Shown: positions 1 through 13,654, counted from the first letter of the stretch. The stretch is DNA of 64,000 nt from Symsagittifera roscoffensis (GCF_963678635.1 NC_087064.1:64411548-64475547), one strand, 5' to 3'. Made by a program: numbers and translations. The notes: generated by a model from the sequence alone, not told the origin.

Positions 1-294
1 CTTGCAAAGCGAGTGAGAGTACTCAAACAGAAACAGTGGCTCTCAGCCGAAAACGCAAGCGACGTCAAAAGAGGTCGACTGCGAGGGTCTCGTTGCAGCC
101 AGATCCCCCCGTCAACAACAACAACAAGAAATACAGAAAGAGAGTGGTAGCTGACGAAAGCGAACAAGACATTGAGAATGGTCTGTTCCGATGTGAGAGG
201 TCGAAACTCTGTGTGTCCAGAGAACTGCTCTGCAACGGACATGTCAACTGCGGACTGGACAAGTTTGGAAATCTAGACGACAGTGACGAGAAAT
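1..294 (+). CDS. Membrane protein with LDLa-like module: first visible exon (5' partial)
   Basis: The frame is open from the window edge (codon at 3-5) to a GT donor at 295, leaving one base (T). Residues 14-47, numbered from that codon, are very basic (clusters RKRKRR and KKYRKR, possible furin-type sites) and acidic just after. Residues 62-98 resemble an LDL-receptor class A module: FRC, CNG, NCG, then the acidic DDSDE calcium-site motif and a last Cys that is split across the intron. Only five cysteines are seen (64, 70, 77, 83, 98); the usual first Cys is missing and the C5-C6 loop is longer than usual. A single LDLa directly before a transmembrane helix is the layout of NETO and LEV-10-type CUB proteins, whose CUB exons would lie upstream. 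That assignment is inference; the LDLa call itself is fairly firm. Confidence 0.8.
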
Positions 295-627
295 GTTAGT
301 ACTTGTTATCGTTCACAAACTACCTTAAATTTTTATCACATTCTGGGGAAAAATACAAAAGGACAACTTTAAAGAGAGAAATATAAAAATGTAAGGTTTT
401 ATAGTGATTAACCTTGTCGTGGGGGGTTATATAGTTAATTCGTGGATAGAAAACAGCTGACTAAACTCCGACTGACAATGTATGCATGCATTGTATGGTG
501 GATTTCAACAAAACGCATTTTTTCTGATCCTAAGCGAAGTCTGCACAATAAATCACCGAAACGCATTTGGCCAAGAAAAAGTTCTTTGATCCGCAATTTT
601 CAAACTCTGAACATATGAGAGGCACAC

Positions 628-690
628 ATCGTGGTGGTAAGGCGTTCGCTTTGAGATCGTCAGATCCTCAAGTCGATCGATACCCTGCCA
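628..690 (+). mobile_element. tRNA-derived SINE head
   Basis: The GTGGTGGTAAGGCGTTCGC stretch resembles a Pol III A box and AAGTCGATCGATACC resembles a B box (GGTTCGANNCC) at tRNA-like spacing. The pattern is like SINE heads common in invertebrates. The tail probably runs on to about 770. It lies in the first intron of the LDLa gene. Confidence 0.5.
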
Positions 691-3600
691 TAACAAGTTG
701 AGTATATCAGCCCTCACTTGACCTTTTGCTTCAGTTCTACCACAACTTTACCAAATTTGGCTGCAAAAAAAATCATTCCAGACGCAAAAAAAACAAGACC
801 AAGTGATCAATCTCCCCTTTAATCAATTAGATGGGAGATTGTTCACTTGATTAAAAGTTAATGTTTTTCAGCTAATCAGATTTGAGCATAGTTCCTACAG
901 GCCTTATAGCTTAAACTTGCCATTTAGTTTAAGCGGGAGGGGAGATCGTCATTTGCTCTATTAAAGGTGGGATTCTCGCATGGGCCAAAAAAAAACATCC
1001 TTGATTAGCAAAAAAGGGCTTTGTTGAAAAAAAATCAGTGTAGAATGTGGAGAAAAAATATAAACCCGCGATCATCAGACAAGCCTAGAATTCTTTGATA
1101 GGTTCTCTGCGAATCGCAGAAACGAAGTTATTTAAAGAGGATTTCTAAACCGGTATTTCTTCCTTATTTCTTTAAAATTGTTGTTCACTAGGTCCAAATT
1201 GTCTGCTTGATCAATATTTTCCTCAATTTGAGACTTAATTTTTTTCGAGGATTAGATGCCTAGATAAATGGCTTATAATACAAAAGACCAAAGTTGTTGT
1301 GGGAAGTTTGTCTTCCTTTTTGGAACTGATCAATTCTTTTGTTGCTTTAGAAAGCAGTTTAAATCGATTCAAAACATCTTTTCAGCTCTTTTTACTCGCT
1401 CGTTATCTAATGGTGCCATCTAAGCTCATTATCTATTGTGAAAAAAGTTTTTCAATAAAAATCAGCAGCTTAGTCGATGGAATATTGAAGCAGTTTCTTT
1501 TCACAGTTATTTTGCATTTGCAATAATAATTGCTAACTTTTTTCAGAAAAAAAAATAAACGATTTAAATGATCAATTTTAATTTGAGCTTTGAGGGTAGA
1601 ATTTGTAATTTTTTAATGGGCTGACAAAAAAAATTCGGCCAAAATGTCATTAAATGTTCGAAAAGAAGGCCTGTACTTTTCCATTTTAATCCTCTTTTGC
1701 CAAAGATGTCACGACAGTAATTCGCAGATTTTATCCTGAAGACCAATTTTTATAATTTGTTGGTCACGTGATTATCCCTTCTTTTCATGGCCCCAGGATG
1801 TGATTTAACGAAGTGAAATTGGTCGAGGCTGTGCTAATTTTTTAAGCCTCGGGGGAAATAATAGTTTGTATTGTTATAATTAGAGCCCCCTAAAAGCTCA
1901 AAACTCACTATTTTAAGCTTATTTTTAAGCAATTAGTTTCATAGCAATCAGCTTCAGTTCTCTCGAGACTATTTGTTTTTTTTAATCGATGGTTTTTGAC
2001 TCAATTTTCGATGTGAGGAAATTTGGGTGGTGTGTTTGTTTTGTTTCCCATGTAAAATCAGGCAGCGAAAATAAATTTTAGATGGGGTTTCAGAGGGCGA
2101 TTTATGGTATTAAGTCCTTTCAGTTGCGATTGGATCGTTTGTCGAAATTTTCCAAACAATTTTCTCACTGTCAAGGAAAATCGGTTTGAAATATCCGTTC
2201 TGACCTTCAATGAAATAAATCGAATTTTTATGCAGGGGTGTTTTTTTATTCAGACCAATTTATAATTCAAAGTTTTGTTTCCTCAAAAACATTGAGTCAC
2301 TTTGAAGGGCAGTCAGAGCATTATAAGAACAAACTCATTATTTTGCAGTCAGTTTGTTTTTGATTACAAAGCAAAAATTCACATTCGCATAACTTTGACG
2401 CATGTTGGAAAAAGCGAATTTTTTTTTTTTCATTTACAATTTCGATTAGGCAAATGCGCTTATAATTCTTTTGTTTCAAGAACAGACATTCTAAATTATT
2501 CATCACAAATCTGGATGACAATGAAGAGAAAAGATATTTTAAAGAAAAGATGAGAAAAGAAAAAATTTAGTTTTTTGTATTCTTGAAACTGAAGAGATTT
2601 CTATTCTCAACCACTGAAAGCAGTCATTTTCAACAAAACAAAGCGCTCCAAGTTGTATTCAATATTGTCAATAAATACAAATTTTTAGACAAGTGCTGAA
2701 ATTTAAATTTTTAGACAATTGGTGACTATACTGCGAAGCACTTAAAAAAATGCGTGTTTTAGAAAATTGTTTGCAGTATGAATAATAACCTGAATAAATA
2801 ATTATATCACTATGATTCCATTTTTGCACCGTTTTGCGATGTTAGTTTTCCGGGTCAATGGCCTGTATATAATTGCAAGCATTGATGATCATCTAAGATT
2901 AAAACTTTAGGCAGCCAAATGCCCAGCAGGCGCAGTATTTCACGGACCTGAAAATCTCATTAGAGTTTAATTTTCGTGGTGCTTTTCCTGAAATTTTATC
3001 GGTCACGAACTTAATTGAAATGATTTGCTTTTTTGCCCAGTTTCAAATAAATGAATCATCCTCTAGTTTTTCACTCATGTTTTATCGCCTGTGATACCTC
3101 TGCGGGGCCCGAAAAAGGAGGAAAAATAAAAGTGGAAAATTGAGAAATTCTGAGATAAAAGGCTTCATCTCGGGGCGAAGCATTGCTTGGTTAACTGATT
3201 TTAAAAAGTAAATTTTAGCTAAAGAGGTAATGATGACGTGTCTTGTGATATGAATTCTCGGAGGATTGCTTCTAATCGCTTTTCAAAGACGCTTTGCAAT
3301 CTTGAGATTAATTTAAAAATCGAAAAATTGGGCGAAAAAGTCTCAAGGGTTTTTGTAATTGAAAACATCACCCGATGGAAGCTTACATGTAGCTAGTCTG
3401 TGTCCTTTGCAGTAATCGATTGATTTGATAGGGTTCGCAAGCACTTCATGTAAAAGCGATATTTGAAATGATAACTCTTAAACTATGCGTCAACCAAACT
3501 CAAACAACAAGAATATAGCATTGTTGACTTGAAACGATATTCATTGGAGGTTGGCATCTTGGATTAATGGCCTAAATTGTATCAATTTTTAAAGCTATAA

Positions 3601-4719
3601 TTTTTGCTCTCAATTAAATTTACTTTCAATAAATTTTAAGATAAACACCTGGAAACACAAACGGAAAATTCTGGGCTTGCCCCCTGATACGAGTAGACAT
3701 GTTTTTTGGTAAACGGTTGCCAGCTTTAAAAAGTTTGTCGGTGAAATCACTTTTTCAGTATCTGGTTTTATGGATCTGCCAAAAATCTGGCATCTTTCAA
3801 GTCAGCTTTTATTTATCGCTCTCATAGTATTATGACATTAGAGCACTAAATTACACAAAAATTTGTCTTTGATTTTTTTCCATCGCAATCGGATAATGCC
3901 TCTATGTAATCATATTACAATCTTGAGCAGCCACGCGTTATGTTTTTACAGCCTATTTTATGTAGATTCGATAGAAGTTAAAGTCCCTTTAAGTGCTGAA
4001 AGAAAAAACGAAAATTAAATTGAGTTGATGGATATGTTTTTTTTTTACTTTTTCTTATTCATTATAGATTACCAACCTCATTTCTTTTTTAAAAATGCGG
4101 AAAACGTTGGCTTATGCAATTCGCCTAGAAGTTGAAGTTTTTTCTGGATTTATGAATTAGTGATATATTATATAAAAACCCTTTCAGTTGTGATTCATAA
4201 GACATTATAAAATTTCCAAAAGTTTTCTCATTGACAAGAAAAACCAAACTTTTGATGCTCCAGCGAATATAAAAGATTCATAGTATGCTTATAATTAGCT
4301 TATAAGAAGAGTCGTAAAAATCACTTTATGCCGTGAAAGCTTAGTTCTAATCAAGTAAAATTAGTTTTCGAAAACTTTTAGCGCTTTTTGGGAATAAAGT
4401 TTAGGCAAAATTGCTCGTATCAGGTCAAAGCTTGAATGTTCCGACTGTATTTTAAGCTTAAGCTAAAAACGATAAAATTTTCTATAAAATTTTTGTTTTC
4501 TTATTTGAGCTTTATTCTAAAACTATCCCCTCACGCATTATATTATGTAAAGTGCAATGTGATTTGTTTTTTTCAGGTATAGCGAGTTATTAAAAGAAAA
4601 AAGAGCATGCCTCATTTCAGCTCGAAACAATTTCCAAAATTGAGCACAGGAAAAAATTGTTCAAAATTTGAGCTCAGAACGACAATATCTCTTGGATGAT
4701 GAAAAAAAAATTGTCAAAA

Positions 4720-4935
<216 letters not shown>

Positions 4936-5460
4936 AAGTATATTTAAATGCTAGTGACAGCTATCTCCAATGTTTAAGATTATTAAATTTGCATTTTTAA
5001 CGAAAGAATTTTTTCATGTTTCAACTATATCATATAATGCAATGCTTTAGAAAATTTTTCAATTAGTTTTGCGCAAGGTCATTATTTTTTCAGTAATGTT
5101 TTTCGAGGCCAAATTAAGTCTGTCTGTCTGAATACCTGCTTCATAAATTAATTTGATTATGTCTGTCTACCCGTCTCCTAGTTTTTTAAACTTTGAATTT
5201 GGTTTCGACGAAACAGTTCAAAATAGTACAACTGTCAAACGGTTGTCTCCAATCTCTCTTTAACTTTATCTGGATTTTCTGTTTTCTGGATCTTTTTTAA
5301 AATCTTTTTTTTTCTAATTTTTTAAACTTTTTTTTCTTTTTCTATTTTTCTTTTTTTTAAAATCTTTTTGATGCGTCTATTTTGATCTTTCCATCTTTTT
5401 ATCTGTTTTTATCCTTCTTGTTCTATCTTTTTTTTCTATCTGTAATTTCTATCCTTCTAA

Positions 5461-6165
5461 CCTGTAGTTGGGTGCTGTCAGAGTACTCAAGGATTGTGAA
5501 TCTTGCCTCCAAATATGACTGCTCAAATCCTTGTAGTTTTCCAGATACGACGTTTTTTGTGATTTTTCAAAAAGTTTTCAGAAAACATACCGAATTTTTT
5601 TTTCAAAATTTAAGAAATACTAACCGTGTTTTTGGGGGCTACCAGAGTACTCTCACGGGTTGTGAATCTTGCATCTAATTATGACTGCTCATATCTTAAT
5701 AGTTTTCCAGATATGACGTTTTTGTGATTTTGTCAAAGTTTTTCAGAAAACGAAACTTGTGTTTTTTTTTTCAAATTTGAAATTCCTAACCCTGTAATTG
5801 GGTGCTGTCTGGGTACTCCTAGGGTTTGCAAATGTTGCCTCCAACCATGGCTGCTCAAATCCTTGTAGTTTTCGAGATAAGATGATTTGTTTCTAGAAAT
5901 TTTCCAAGTTTTTCAATTATTTAAGGTTTAGAAAAATTTTCAAAATTTAAATACCCCAACCCTCTAATTGGGTATTGCCATGGTACTCTCAGAAGTTGTA
6001 ATTCTTGCCTCCGAATATGACAACCTAAATATTTGTACTTTTCGATATTTGACTTTTTGGAGATGAAGGAAAATAGGAATTGAAACAATTTTTAAAATAT
6101 CAAATTACCAGCCATGTAATTGGGTGCTGTCAGAGTACACTAAAAGCCTGCAGATGTGGTTTCCA
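5461..6165 (+). repeat. Diverged ~165-bp tandem satellite
   Basis: About 4.5 units begin near 5461, 5625, 5788, 5955 and 6110. Each starts with a variant of CCTGTAATTGGGTGCTGTC followed by GTACTC, a TTGCCTCCAAATATGAC-like block and a TTTTCCAGATATGACG-like block. Units differ at many positions, so the array is old. Confidence 0.8.
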
Positions 6166-7187
6166 ATGTATGCGGTTTTTCATGAGTTGTCAAAAATTTG
6201 AATCACCGGAGGTGCGTTACACGCTAGTTTGTTTTAATTTATGGTGGGAATTTTCTGTGCTTTTTGCAATGCAACAAACTATCCTTGTTTTTGAACAAAA
6301 ATTGAGCTACCGTTTTGTCTTAAAAGAGAACCGCCGCCTTTTAAAAGACACTCATAAGAATTGAAACCTTAAGACTGCTCTTTACAGGACGAAGCTTTAA
6401 ATGTTCCCATTGCCTTTTAAAGTCTTTTGAGAATTTTTCGCTTCCAAAAAATTTTCTTCAAAATTTAAACAACAAATCAAATGTTTTCTCAGATTTTTTT
6501 GTAAACCATCCCCACACCTTATGATATGTATAAAGTGGTATTTATCGCATGTAACAGAGTATTAAATTGACTAAATTGCATGCCCAGTTCGGTTTGGATA
6601 TTTATCTGGATAAAAAACCACCCCGAGCACAAATTTTTTGTCATTTCATTCGAAAGTGACAACAAGAATCGCTCGCAACTAAAAGCCTGACTTGTTCTAA
6701 ATTTCGAAAAATTCCTTTCTAACATTTATTAAATCAAATAATTTTACGACTGAATAGCATCATTTCATCCTTGAATATTAAAAATGTTATCCTAAAAGTC
6801 TCAAATTTTTGCCAAAGTTTTTGTTAGTAATATTATCAATCACATTCTATAAATAAGAGCCGCCCACAAACTTCAGAACGCCCTCATTTAAGACTTATTT
6901 TCAACCAGGATAATTCAGTAAAAGAAATTTCCATTCATTCAGCGAAGGTATTATTTTTCACAACGTTTAAGCATTTACATGAATATCAGAAGAAAATAGG
7001 GTTTATTCACAGATTAAAAATTGCAATGTCCAAATTTATCAACATCTGATTAATTCATAAAATTATCTCTACTTCTGGATCGCAGTGAATTCCGAGAAGA
7101 AAACAAGTAATTTTCTTATCAGGAAAACTGATTGAAAAAAATGTGCGTAATTATTTATACAATCATTTTGACGGAGTGCGGTCTGAA

Positions 7188-7377
7188 TTAGACAACCAAC
7201 TACGTATTCATACTCGTCAATAAGCAGACAAATATTACATTACCACAGAATCGAGATGGGAAAGCAAACTTACGAAATAAAAAAATTATTAATTTTTCAT
7301 TGCTTCTTTGTCTCGATTCTGATTGGTTAATCCAGTATTTGTCTGCTTACTGAAGAGTCTGAATACGCAGTTGTCTA
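7188..7377. mobile_element. Small foldback / MITE-like element
   Basis: The arms are imperfect inverted copies: TAGACAACCAACTACGTATT on the left mirrors AATACGCAGTTGTCTA on the right, and AAGCAGACAAATA mirrors TATTTGTCTGCTT. It is about 190 bp with a short central loop. A flanking TA would fit a Tc1/mariner-type target. Confidence 0.6.
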
Positions 7378-8414
7378 AATATTTCTACGTAACCCATTTT
7401 AACAATATTCCAAACAAAATGTAAGCAATAAATTTTCACCAATTTTCAAGAGCTTCGAGGTATAATTAAAATTGCAAGTGTATCGTACAAGTATCAATCA
7501 TTTTGAAACAAAGGCAGTGTTTTGCTTGATTGATTTCCCCGCTGGAGTATCTTTTGTTCATGCTTCCCTGTTTTCCGTCTGACATATGATGTCGCAAATT
7601 CAATTGAAACAACCAAGACTGCATTTAACAACAGAGTCTACGCCAACTCAACAGATGGGATAGTGAAAATCATTCCAAAGCGTCCCTCTGAAATCTTTTT
7701 CAAACATCAGCTGAAAGGAATGTTTGTTTTGTTGATTTGACTGACGCTGTCTGTCATTTACACTCTCAACCTCACTTTTTTCTGTTTTTGTCTGAATTCT
7801 AAACAAGTTTTTGAGAATTAATGAATTGGAAGCAAACTAAATACTCATTTAAAGATCATAGCAATTTGCACCATTCTCTGCTGTGTTGTTTTTCGGTACC
7901 GAGCCATAAAAACTCAGAAAATTAAAAACTTTGTTTTCCGAAAAAAAAAGAATTTTTCAGTTAAAATAGCAAAAAATGTTTTTTCTAAATCAATTTTGCT
8001 GTGCATTTAGCAAGCAGCGGCTGTGCACATTTTCTTTTAGTAATTATATTCTTAGGTTAAACTTACATAAAACAAGAGGAATTAGCTTGTGTGAAAAAAG
8101 GACAGAATGTTCCGACAACATGTGATTGCAAAAAAAATACTAAAAAATCGATTTTCCTTTTTTTTGATATTTTCAAAAAGTATTTCGAAATTATCATTTT
8201 TTTTTAAAAAACAAGACATATCAATGAACTGTTCATCTAATGGAAATTTTTCCTTTATTGAAATTATGAAACCGCTCTTCTTTGTATTTTTGTTTGCATA
8301 GCAAAGTTTTATGACCAATTTATCGGCACTGATAGATTTCTTCGAATGTCTTTAGTCAAATCCAAAATGAAGTTCTCTGAACTGATTTCTTCATGGGTTA
8401 TTTTTAATTCACAG

Positions 8415-8579
8415 GTGTGGCCACTGGCAGTGGGTTCGGGTGGTCTGGGGGCTTCTGGGGCAAAAACTGGAATGTGGTGCTGTCCATAGGAGCCGTGCTC
8501 ACTGTGACCATACTGGCCATAGTGTCCTACTACCTCAGACATCAGGCCATTCTCAGGGCCAGGAGGAAGCGCAGAGTCG
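8415..8579 (+). CDS. Membrane protein: transmembrane exon
   Basis: The acceptor (ttcacag at 8408-8414) and the donor gtaaga at 8580 bound a 165-base exon. Its first two bases complete the Cys codon begun in the exon ending at 294, so the phases agree. It encodes a Gly/Trp-rich juxtamembrane stretch (residues 101-117), a hydrophobic helix of about 21 residues (118-138, VVLSIGAVLT...VSYYL) and a strongly basic stop-transfer segment (RARRKRR). This orients the LDLa module outside and the later exons in the cytoplasm. GC content is much higher than in the flanking intron, which supports coding. One base (G) carries into the next exon. The intron upstream is 8.1 kb and full of repeats. Confidence 0.85.
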
Positions 8580-9002
8580 GTAAGAGAGCGAAGCGAAGTG
8601 AAGTGCAGAAGATCAGTTTTCTTCTTCTAAAAAATCATATCTCAATATTTTCTAGCTTGCCTTCGACTGAGGCGAATCTTGAGCGGATTCACTGAGCTGC
8701 CGAGTGCAAAGCACTTATCGATTTTTCACCAAAAATTCTTGTTTTTCAAGAAAAATGATTTTTTTTGCATGCTTTGTGAACTCTTTTTAACCACTAGCGA
8801 AGAGAAAAGTTGGCTTTGCTAGCAAAATTTGGTTTCTTGAGATCACCCTAGTTTTTTGTTCACATAACAATATTTTGTATAGTATCATAGAGTGCTATTT
8901 CATCATCATCATCGTCATCCTTCTATTTGGAGAGAGCCAATGGTTTTTCACTCAACTTTCACTTTCCAATAAAATTGCGGAAATTTATTCATGGTACTTT
9001 TT

Positions 9003-10170
9003 ATTCCGACTTTCATAACGAAAGTAACGGAATATCTGTGCTCGGGGTAGGTTTTTTTTTCTTCAGACAAATTTCGACTTTTTAACTAGCCATTTTTGAC
9101 GGAATTTTTTTATATCATTCGAAATGTATTGTTGCCCTGAGCTTAAATTTGAAAAGATAAAAAAATATTTTAACTGTGATCCTTTTTCGTAAAGTTATGG
9201 GGGTTTAGAATTGGCATTTTGCTCAATTTGAGCGCGATATATTAAAGCGTGACAATTAAAGCGCGATCTATTTCGCGCGATTAACGCGTAAGCGGAGATT
9301 AAATCCGTTTTAGAAATTGTTGCAAGTTGGTTGAAGGAAGCTTATTGGCCATAATTGGTTTGTTACTAGGAGCAAAATCTATCACGTTGTACTTTATATG
9401 GCGTGTGGAGGAGCGTGTCTTCAATAAAAAATCTGAAATAAAAAAAAATGTTTTTTTATTTCGTTTCATTGCATTTAATTTTTATAAGTTATTACTGCTC
9501 CATAGACCTAAAAGGCAGTCAGAACATTACGGGCTTTGCCCTGATACGAGCAGTCTTGTTTATAGTATTTGGTTTGATAGCTCAATATTGAAGAACTGTA
9601 AAATGAATCTGTGCTTAAAGAAAAAAAAACATTTGAAATTCAACAAGACTGCTCGTATCAGGGCGAAGCCCTGACTGTTCCGACTGCCTTTTAAGGTTTA
9701 TGGAGCAGTAGTAACATAAAAAAATTAAATGTAATAAATTAAAATGAAAAAAAAATTTTAAATTTGAAAGTTTTTTTTTAATGAAATCATACCCCCACAC
9801 GCCATATAAAGTACAAAAAAAATAGATTTCGCTCATTGTAACAAACCAATTATGGCCACTCAGCTTCTGTCAACCAATTTGGAACGATTTCTAAGACGGA
9901 TTAAATCTCCGCTAACGCGTTAATAGCGCGAAATATCTCGCGCGTTAATTGTCCCAAATTGGCCAAAATGCCAGTTTTTAAGCCCCCACAACTGTACGAA
10001 AAATGATCACAGGTGAAATATCTTTTCAAATTTAAGCTCAGAACAACAATACCTTTCGAATGATAAAAAATCTGTCAAAAATGGCTAGTGAAAAAGTCAA
10101 AATTTGTCTGAAGAAAAAAAACCCACCCTGAGCACAAATATCCCGTTACTTTCGTAACGAAAGTCGGAAC
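9003..10170. mobile_element. Long foldback element, copy 1
   Basis: A near-complete hairpin of about 1.17 kb with arms of about 550 bp. The left end starts with TTCCGACTTTC and the right end closes with GAAAGTCGGAA. Both arms carry TGTGCTCGGGGT, TTCTTCAGACAAATTT, a CGCG-rich TTAACGCG block, TTATGGCGTGTG and GGCAGTCAGAACA/GGGCTTTGCCCTGATACGAG. The centre is about 9560-9645. It has no transposase. It lies in the intron between 8579 and 11602. Confidence 0.85.
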
Positions 10171-10254
10171 AACAATGCATTATCTCAAAGTTATGAGAAT
10201 TGTGAAGTAAACAAGACTGCTCGTATATCAGGGCAAAGCCATGAAAGTTCTGAG

Positions 10255-10720
10255 TGTCCCCTAATTCATGTCGAATAATTTTTGGGTAAAGAAAATATTG
10301 AAAACCTTAATTTTTGGACAATATCAAAGTGTGAAATGTTAACTCGTTTGAAATTAATACGGCCGATCCAATTAGCTAGTCTCGATTCAATTTGAATCAA
10401 TTTTGTTGTACGGGATAGTTCGCCACGCATAAATAATTCGCGTTACGCTCGCAGCAATATGAATAATTTCTTCAAACCGCGCATAATTTAGTCAAGAACA
10501 TGGCCAATTTGGCAATTTTCAAACCCCCAGAAATTTACAAAAAAAAGATCGGAGGTAAACTATTTTTTTTAAAAATTTGAATTCAGAAAGTCGATATCTT
10601 GAATGGCGTATAAAAATTTTTGTTGAAAACTATTATTTCGATCGGCTAAAGTTGACTGAATAAAAAACCATACCGAGCATAAATATTCCGTTTTCTTCGA
10701 ACAATATGCGTCAATAGAGA
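10255..10720. mobile_element. Diverged fragments of the long foldback family
   Basis: AAACCATACCGAGCATAAAT and a following TTCCGTT block match the outer arm of the 9-kb element (CCACCCCGAGCACAAAT), preceded by related inner-arm sequence. Similar remnants occur near 6.6 kb, 21.36 kb, 49.12 kb and 51.2 kb. Confidence 0.4.
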
Positions 10721-11103
10721 ACCTTGTGTTTACTTACAACCATCTAATGAAAATGAATTAAAAATGAAACCTCTTGTAGTTGGCATCCATTTTTCGCCTT
10801 TTTGCTCCAACCACTTCAAGATGTGGGAAGGAATCAAGGCGTAGCTTGAGTTCTCTTCCCCCCGATTTTGGTCACCACCAAGAAAGATCGTAAGGGGTTA
10901 AATGTGGTGTTTTACCGAAGCATTTTCAGCAGTGATTTGGATTCCAAACAAAATCAAAAAAAGTTGTCTCAGTTTTGAGAAAGCGGTCTGAATTTTTCTG
11001 TTTTTCCGACAACAGGAAATGAAGTTTGATCTGATGAAAGAATGAACTCTCAATTTAGTTCGACTGCAATTTTATTTCAACTTAGCAATTATTATCTCCC
11101 CGG

Positions 11104-11217
11104 TCATTTGACAGCTTTTTATGCAATTCAATCACCCTTTACTGAAAAAAAAACGACCAACTTTGACAGCTTTTCACGCAACTCAATCACCCGTTACTGA
11201 AAAATAAACTACCGAAC
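11104..11217 (+). repeat. Two-copy 57-59 bp direct repeat
   Basis: TTTGACAGCTTTTTATGCAA... ending TTACTGAAAAA is followed at once by a second copy starting TTTGACAGCTTTTCACGCAA. A recent local duplication. Confidence 0.7.
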
Positions 11218-11601
11218 GAGCAAAAAACTGAACAAAATATATATTTTCAAACTTTAATAAGTCTAATAACTCTTAATTGATTTTTTCTTGTTTTTAATTG
11301 ATGGTTGTGCGATTTGCAGAGAATTTTTGAAAGGCTTTCAGGCCTAAGCACAATTCATTTGTTTTATTTCCTCACATTCCACTCTAAGTTTCTTCTTGTT
11401 GAGCGAAGTTCTTTTTTGCAGTTCAAGGCCGTTTTTTCCGTCTAAAGCTTTGAATTCTAGTTTCTAATTTTTGAATTTTTTCTTTTTTCTTTCAATTGAC
11501 TAATGATACTTAAATTTATGATATTTACACTCATGATACTTAGATGCTGGTCCATCTAATACATACAACTTATAAATCATTAACTTGTAAGTTTGTTTCA
11601 G

Positions 11602-11804
11602 AGGCGATGCACAAACGTGAGCGCCACTTCGACGACCCCCTGCCACCAGTGCCCCCTCCCCTCTCCCTATCAGAAATGGGCACCCAGTCCTCCCTCAACC
11701 TCACAACTGCCAAGAACCCCCCCAACGACTACTCAATGCTCCCACCCACCCCGTACGACATGATGAACGCCGCCAACGGACAAAAGTACCCCACTCATTT
11801 TGGG
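11602..11804 (+). CDS. Membrane protein: proline-rich cytoplasmic exon
   Basis: It is bounded by a good acceptor (gtttgtttcag, ending 11601) and a consensus donor gtgagt at 11805. The first two bases complete the codon opened at 8579, and the exon ends in phase 0. The encoded segment is cytoplasmic, with a run of prolines of the type bound by SH3 or WW domains (PLPPVPPPLS) and a second Pro/Tyr patch (PPTPY). There is no folded domain. Third codon positions are C/G-rich, unlike the surrounding AT-rich intron, which is why this frame is believed. Confidence 0.82.
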
Positions 11805-13395
11805 GTGAGTCATACTACTCGCGGTCGATGCAACTGCGTTGTAGAAGAACTGACAATGGTTCAAATTATGAAAGCTTTGGTCGAGATTTTTTTTGGGAAA
11901 CATCTACACCTTAATAGGAAGGCTTGCATAGAAATGGTACCCCGTAAACAGTAGCCAGACTTATAGAGGATTTAACTCAACGGTTAAGCATATGCAAGTT
12001 TTTTTGCTAGTTATGACACCTTATTTTGCAATAGGGTCGAGGGTAGTAATGTAGATCCAAAATTCTCATTGCCGATGTCAATTTTTTTTTTCATCTTAAT
12101 ATAATCGCGCAACGGGAAACATAATCAATTGTCATGTACGATTCAATATTTATCAACAAGGCCGATCGATCGCTCTCAAGTTGAAGCTTCTAGAATAAAA
12201 ATGAATTTTGTCCTCAATTTCAAGTTTGATCGAGAGATAATGATACAGGAAGTTCCCGATCTGATTCGCCCCATGTATGGCATGGCAGGTCCGATTCAGA
12301 TCTCAACAATATGAACTGCTTCGCGTTTTTCGGTTAAACTAATTAGCTCGGAGAGTTCAAAGCTCTTCTGGGGCGGAGCTAAAAATTTAATTTGCGTTTT
12401 GCCTCTTCAAAAATAATTTGACCTACTACTAATGGAAGCTGCAAAACAATTTGCGTAATTTGAGTGGAGTTAGTTTCACAAGGATTGGTGCAAATGGAAG
12501 GAAGTTATTCCACTTTTTCTGCGCTTTGACGTGCAGTTGTAACATATATGAAGCGATTTGTAATTGTCAGCCGAGCCAAATTCTCTCAAGTTGCCGCCCG
12601 TGTAATCCCGATAAAATCGACATATGCCCCCAAAAATAAATCTTATGTAAATTTTACAAAATTTCCTCGGCCGCACTTAGGGTTCAAAGGAATTTAGCAA
12701 TTTAGTTCAAAGTAAAACTTCATTTTTTCAACCTAATTTCAGGAAGTTACTTCTGTCTCAGTGGAAAACTACTTGAGCAAATTTAGTAGATTGTGAAAAG
12801 AAATACTTATGCGCTGAAAATTAAATCTAAATTTAGCTCTTTAAAACTTCGTAATTCGGTGATAATTGACTATGCTAACATTGGTTGAAGAAAAAGCAGG
12901 TTGTTTCAAAAAACATGAGACTGAAATCAAAAACAGAAAACTCTGGTCGTGAAAACTAAAATAACATGACTACTATCCCCCAGCTAAGTTGTCGTTGTTT
13001 ACTGAACACCCCGTCTGAGTTGGCGAAGAGTAAGAACTGCGATAAGGTCGAGAAATATAAATAAATCACACACCTTTAGAGCACTGACTTGAAGTTCATA
13101 AATGGCACGAATACGCCAAGGGTTGTCGACACTGGAAAGTAAACAAGAAGACCCTGCAAACAAAAACAACCCATAGTTTTGATCACTTTCTTTTGAACTA
13201 AAAAAACGTTTGAGTGCGGAGATAATTTCTTTCTCTTGAAATACCTTAAAATGTGTTTTTTGTCGAATTAAAAAAAATTAGTGAAAGAAAAATTTTTATT
13301 ATTGTGAAAAGTATGAAATGGTGAAACGGCTCAAGTTTCAAATGTGGAGCGTTAGTGTTCGAAACCAAGGCAAGTTTTCTCAATTTTTCTTGCAG

Positions 13396-13630
13396 ATGCC
13401 AGACGTAACCGCAGTTCAAATCCAGGCAGCTCGCAATCCAGGCACTGGTACCATGCCCCACCCCCAGTCGACTAGAGGGGTTACAGGAGGAGGGGGCGGT
13501 GGTGGTGGGGGGATGCATTGGGCTAGTGGCAACTTCCGCAGATCCCAGTCGGCAGCCTCCTCCAAGGCCTCTTCGTCCCCCACCAGTAGCAGATCTGCAC
13601 CCGCGTCTAGACACCCCCCTGCTCCCAATG
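13396..13630 (+). CDS. Membrane protein: Gly/Ser-rich cytoplasmic exon
   Basis: The acceptor tttttcttgcag ends at 13395 and the donor gtgaga starts at 13631. It opens in phase 0, matching the previous exon, and leaves one base (G). The peptide is low in complexity: a run of nine glycines in the middle, then Ser/Ala/Pro-rich sequence with RRSQSAASSK, a plausible basophilic kinase or 14-3-3 type site. It is part of the disordered cytoplasmic tail. Overlapping minus-strand open frames here are shadows created by the GC-rich composition. Confidence 0.8.
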
Positions 13631-13654
13631 GTGAGACACGAAACTTGTTTTGCT

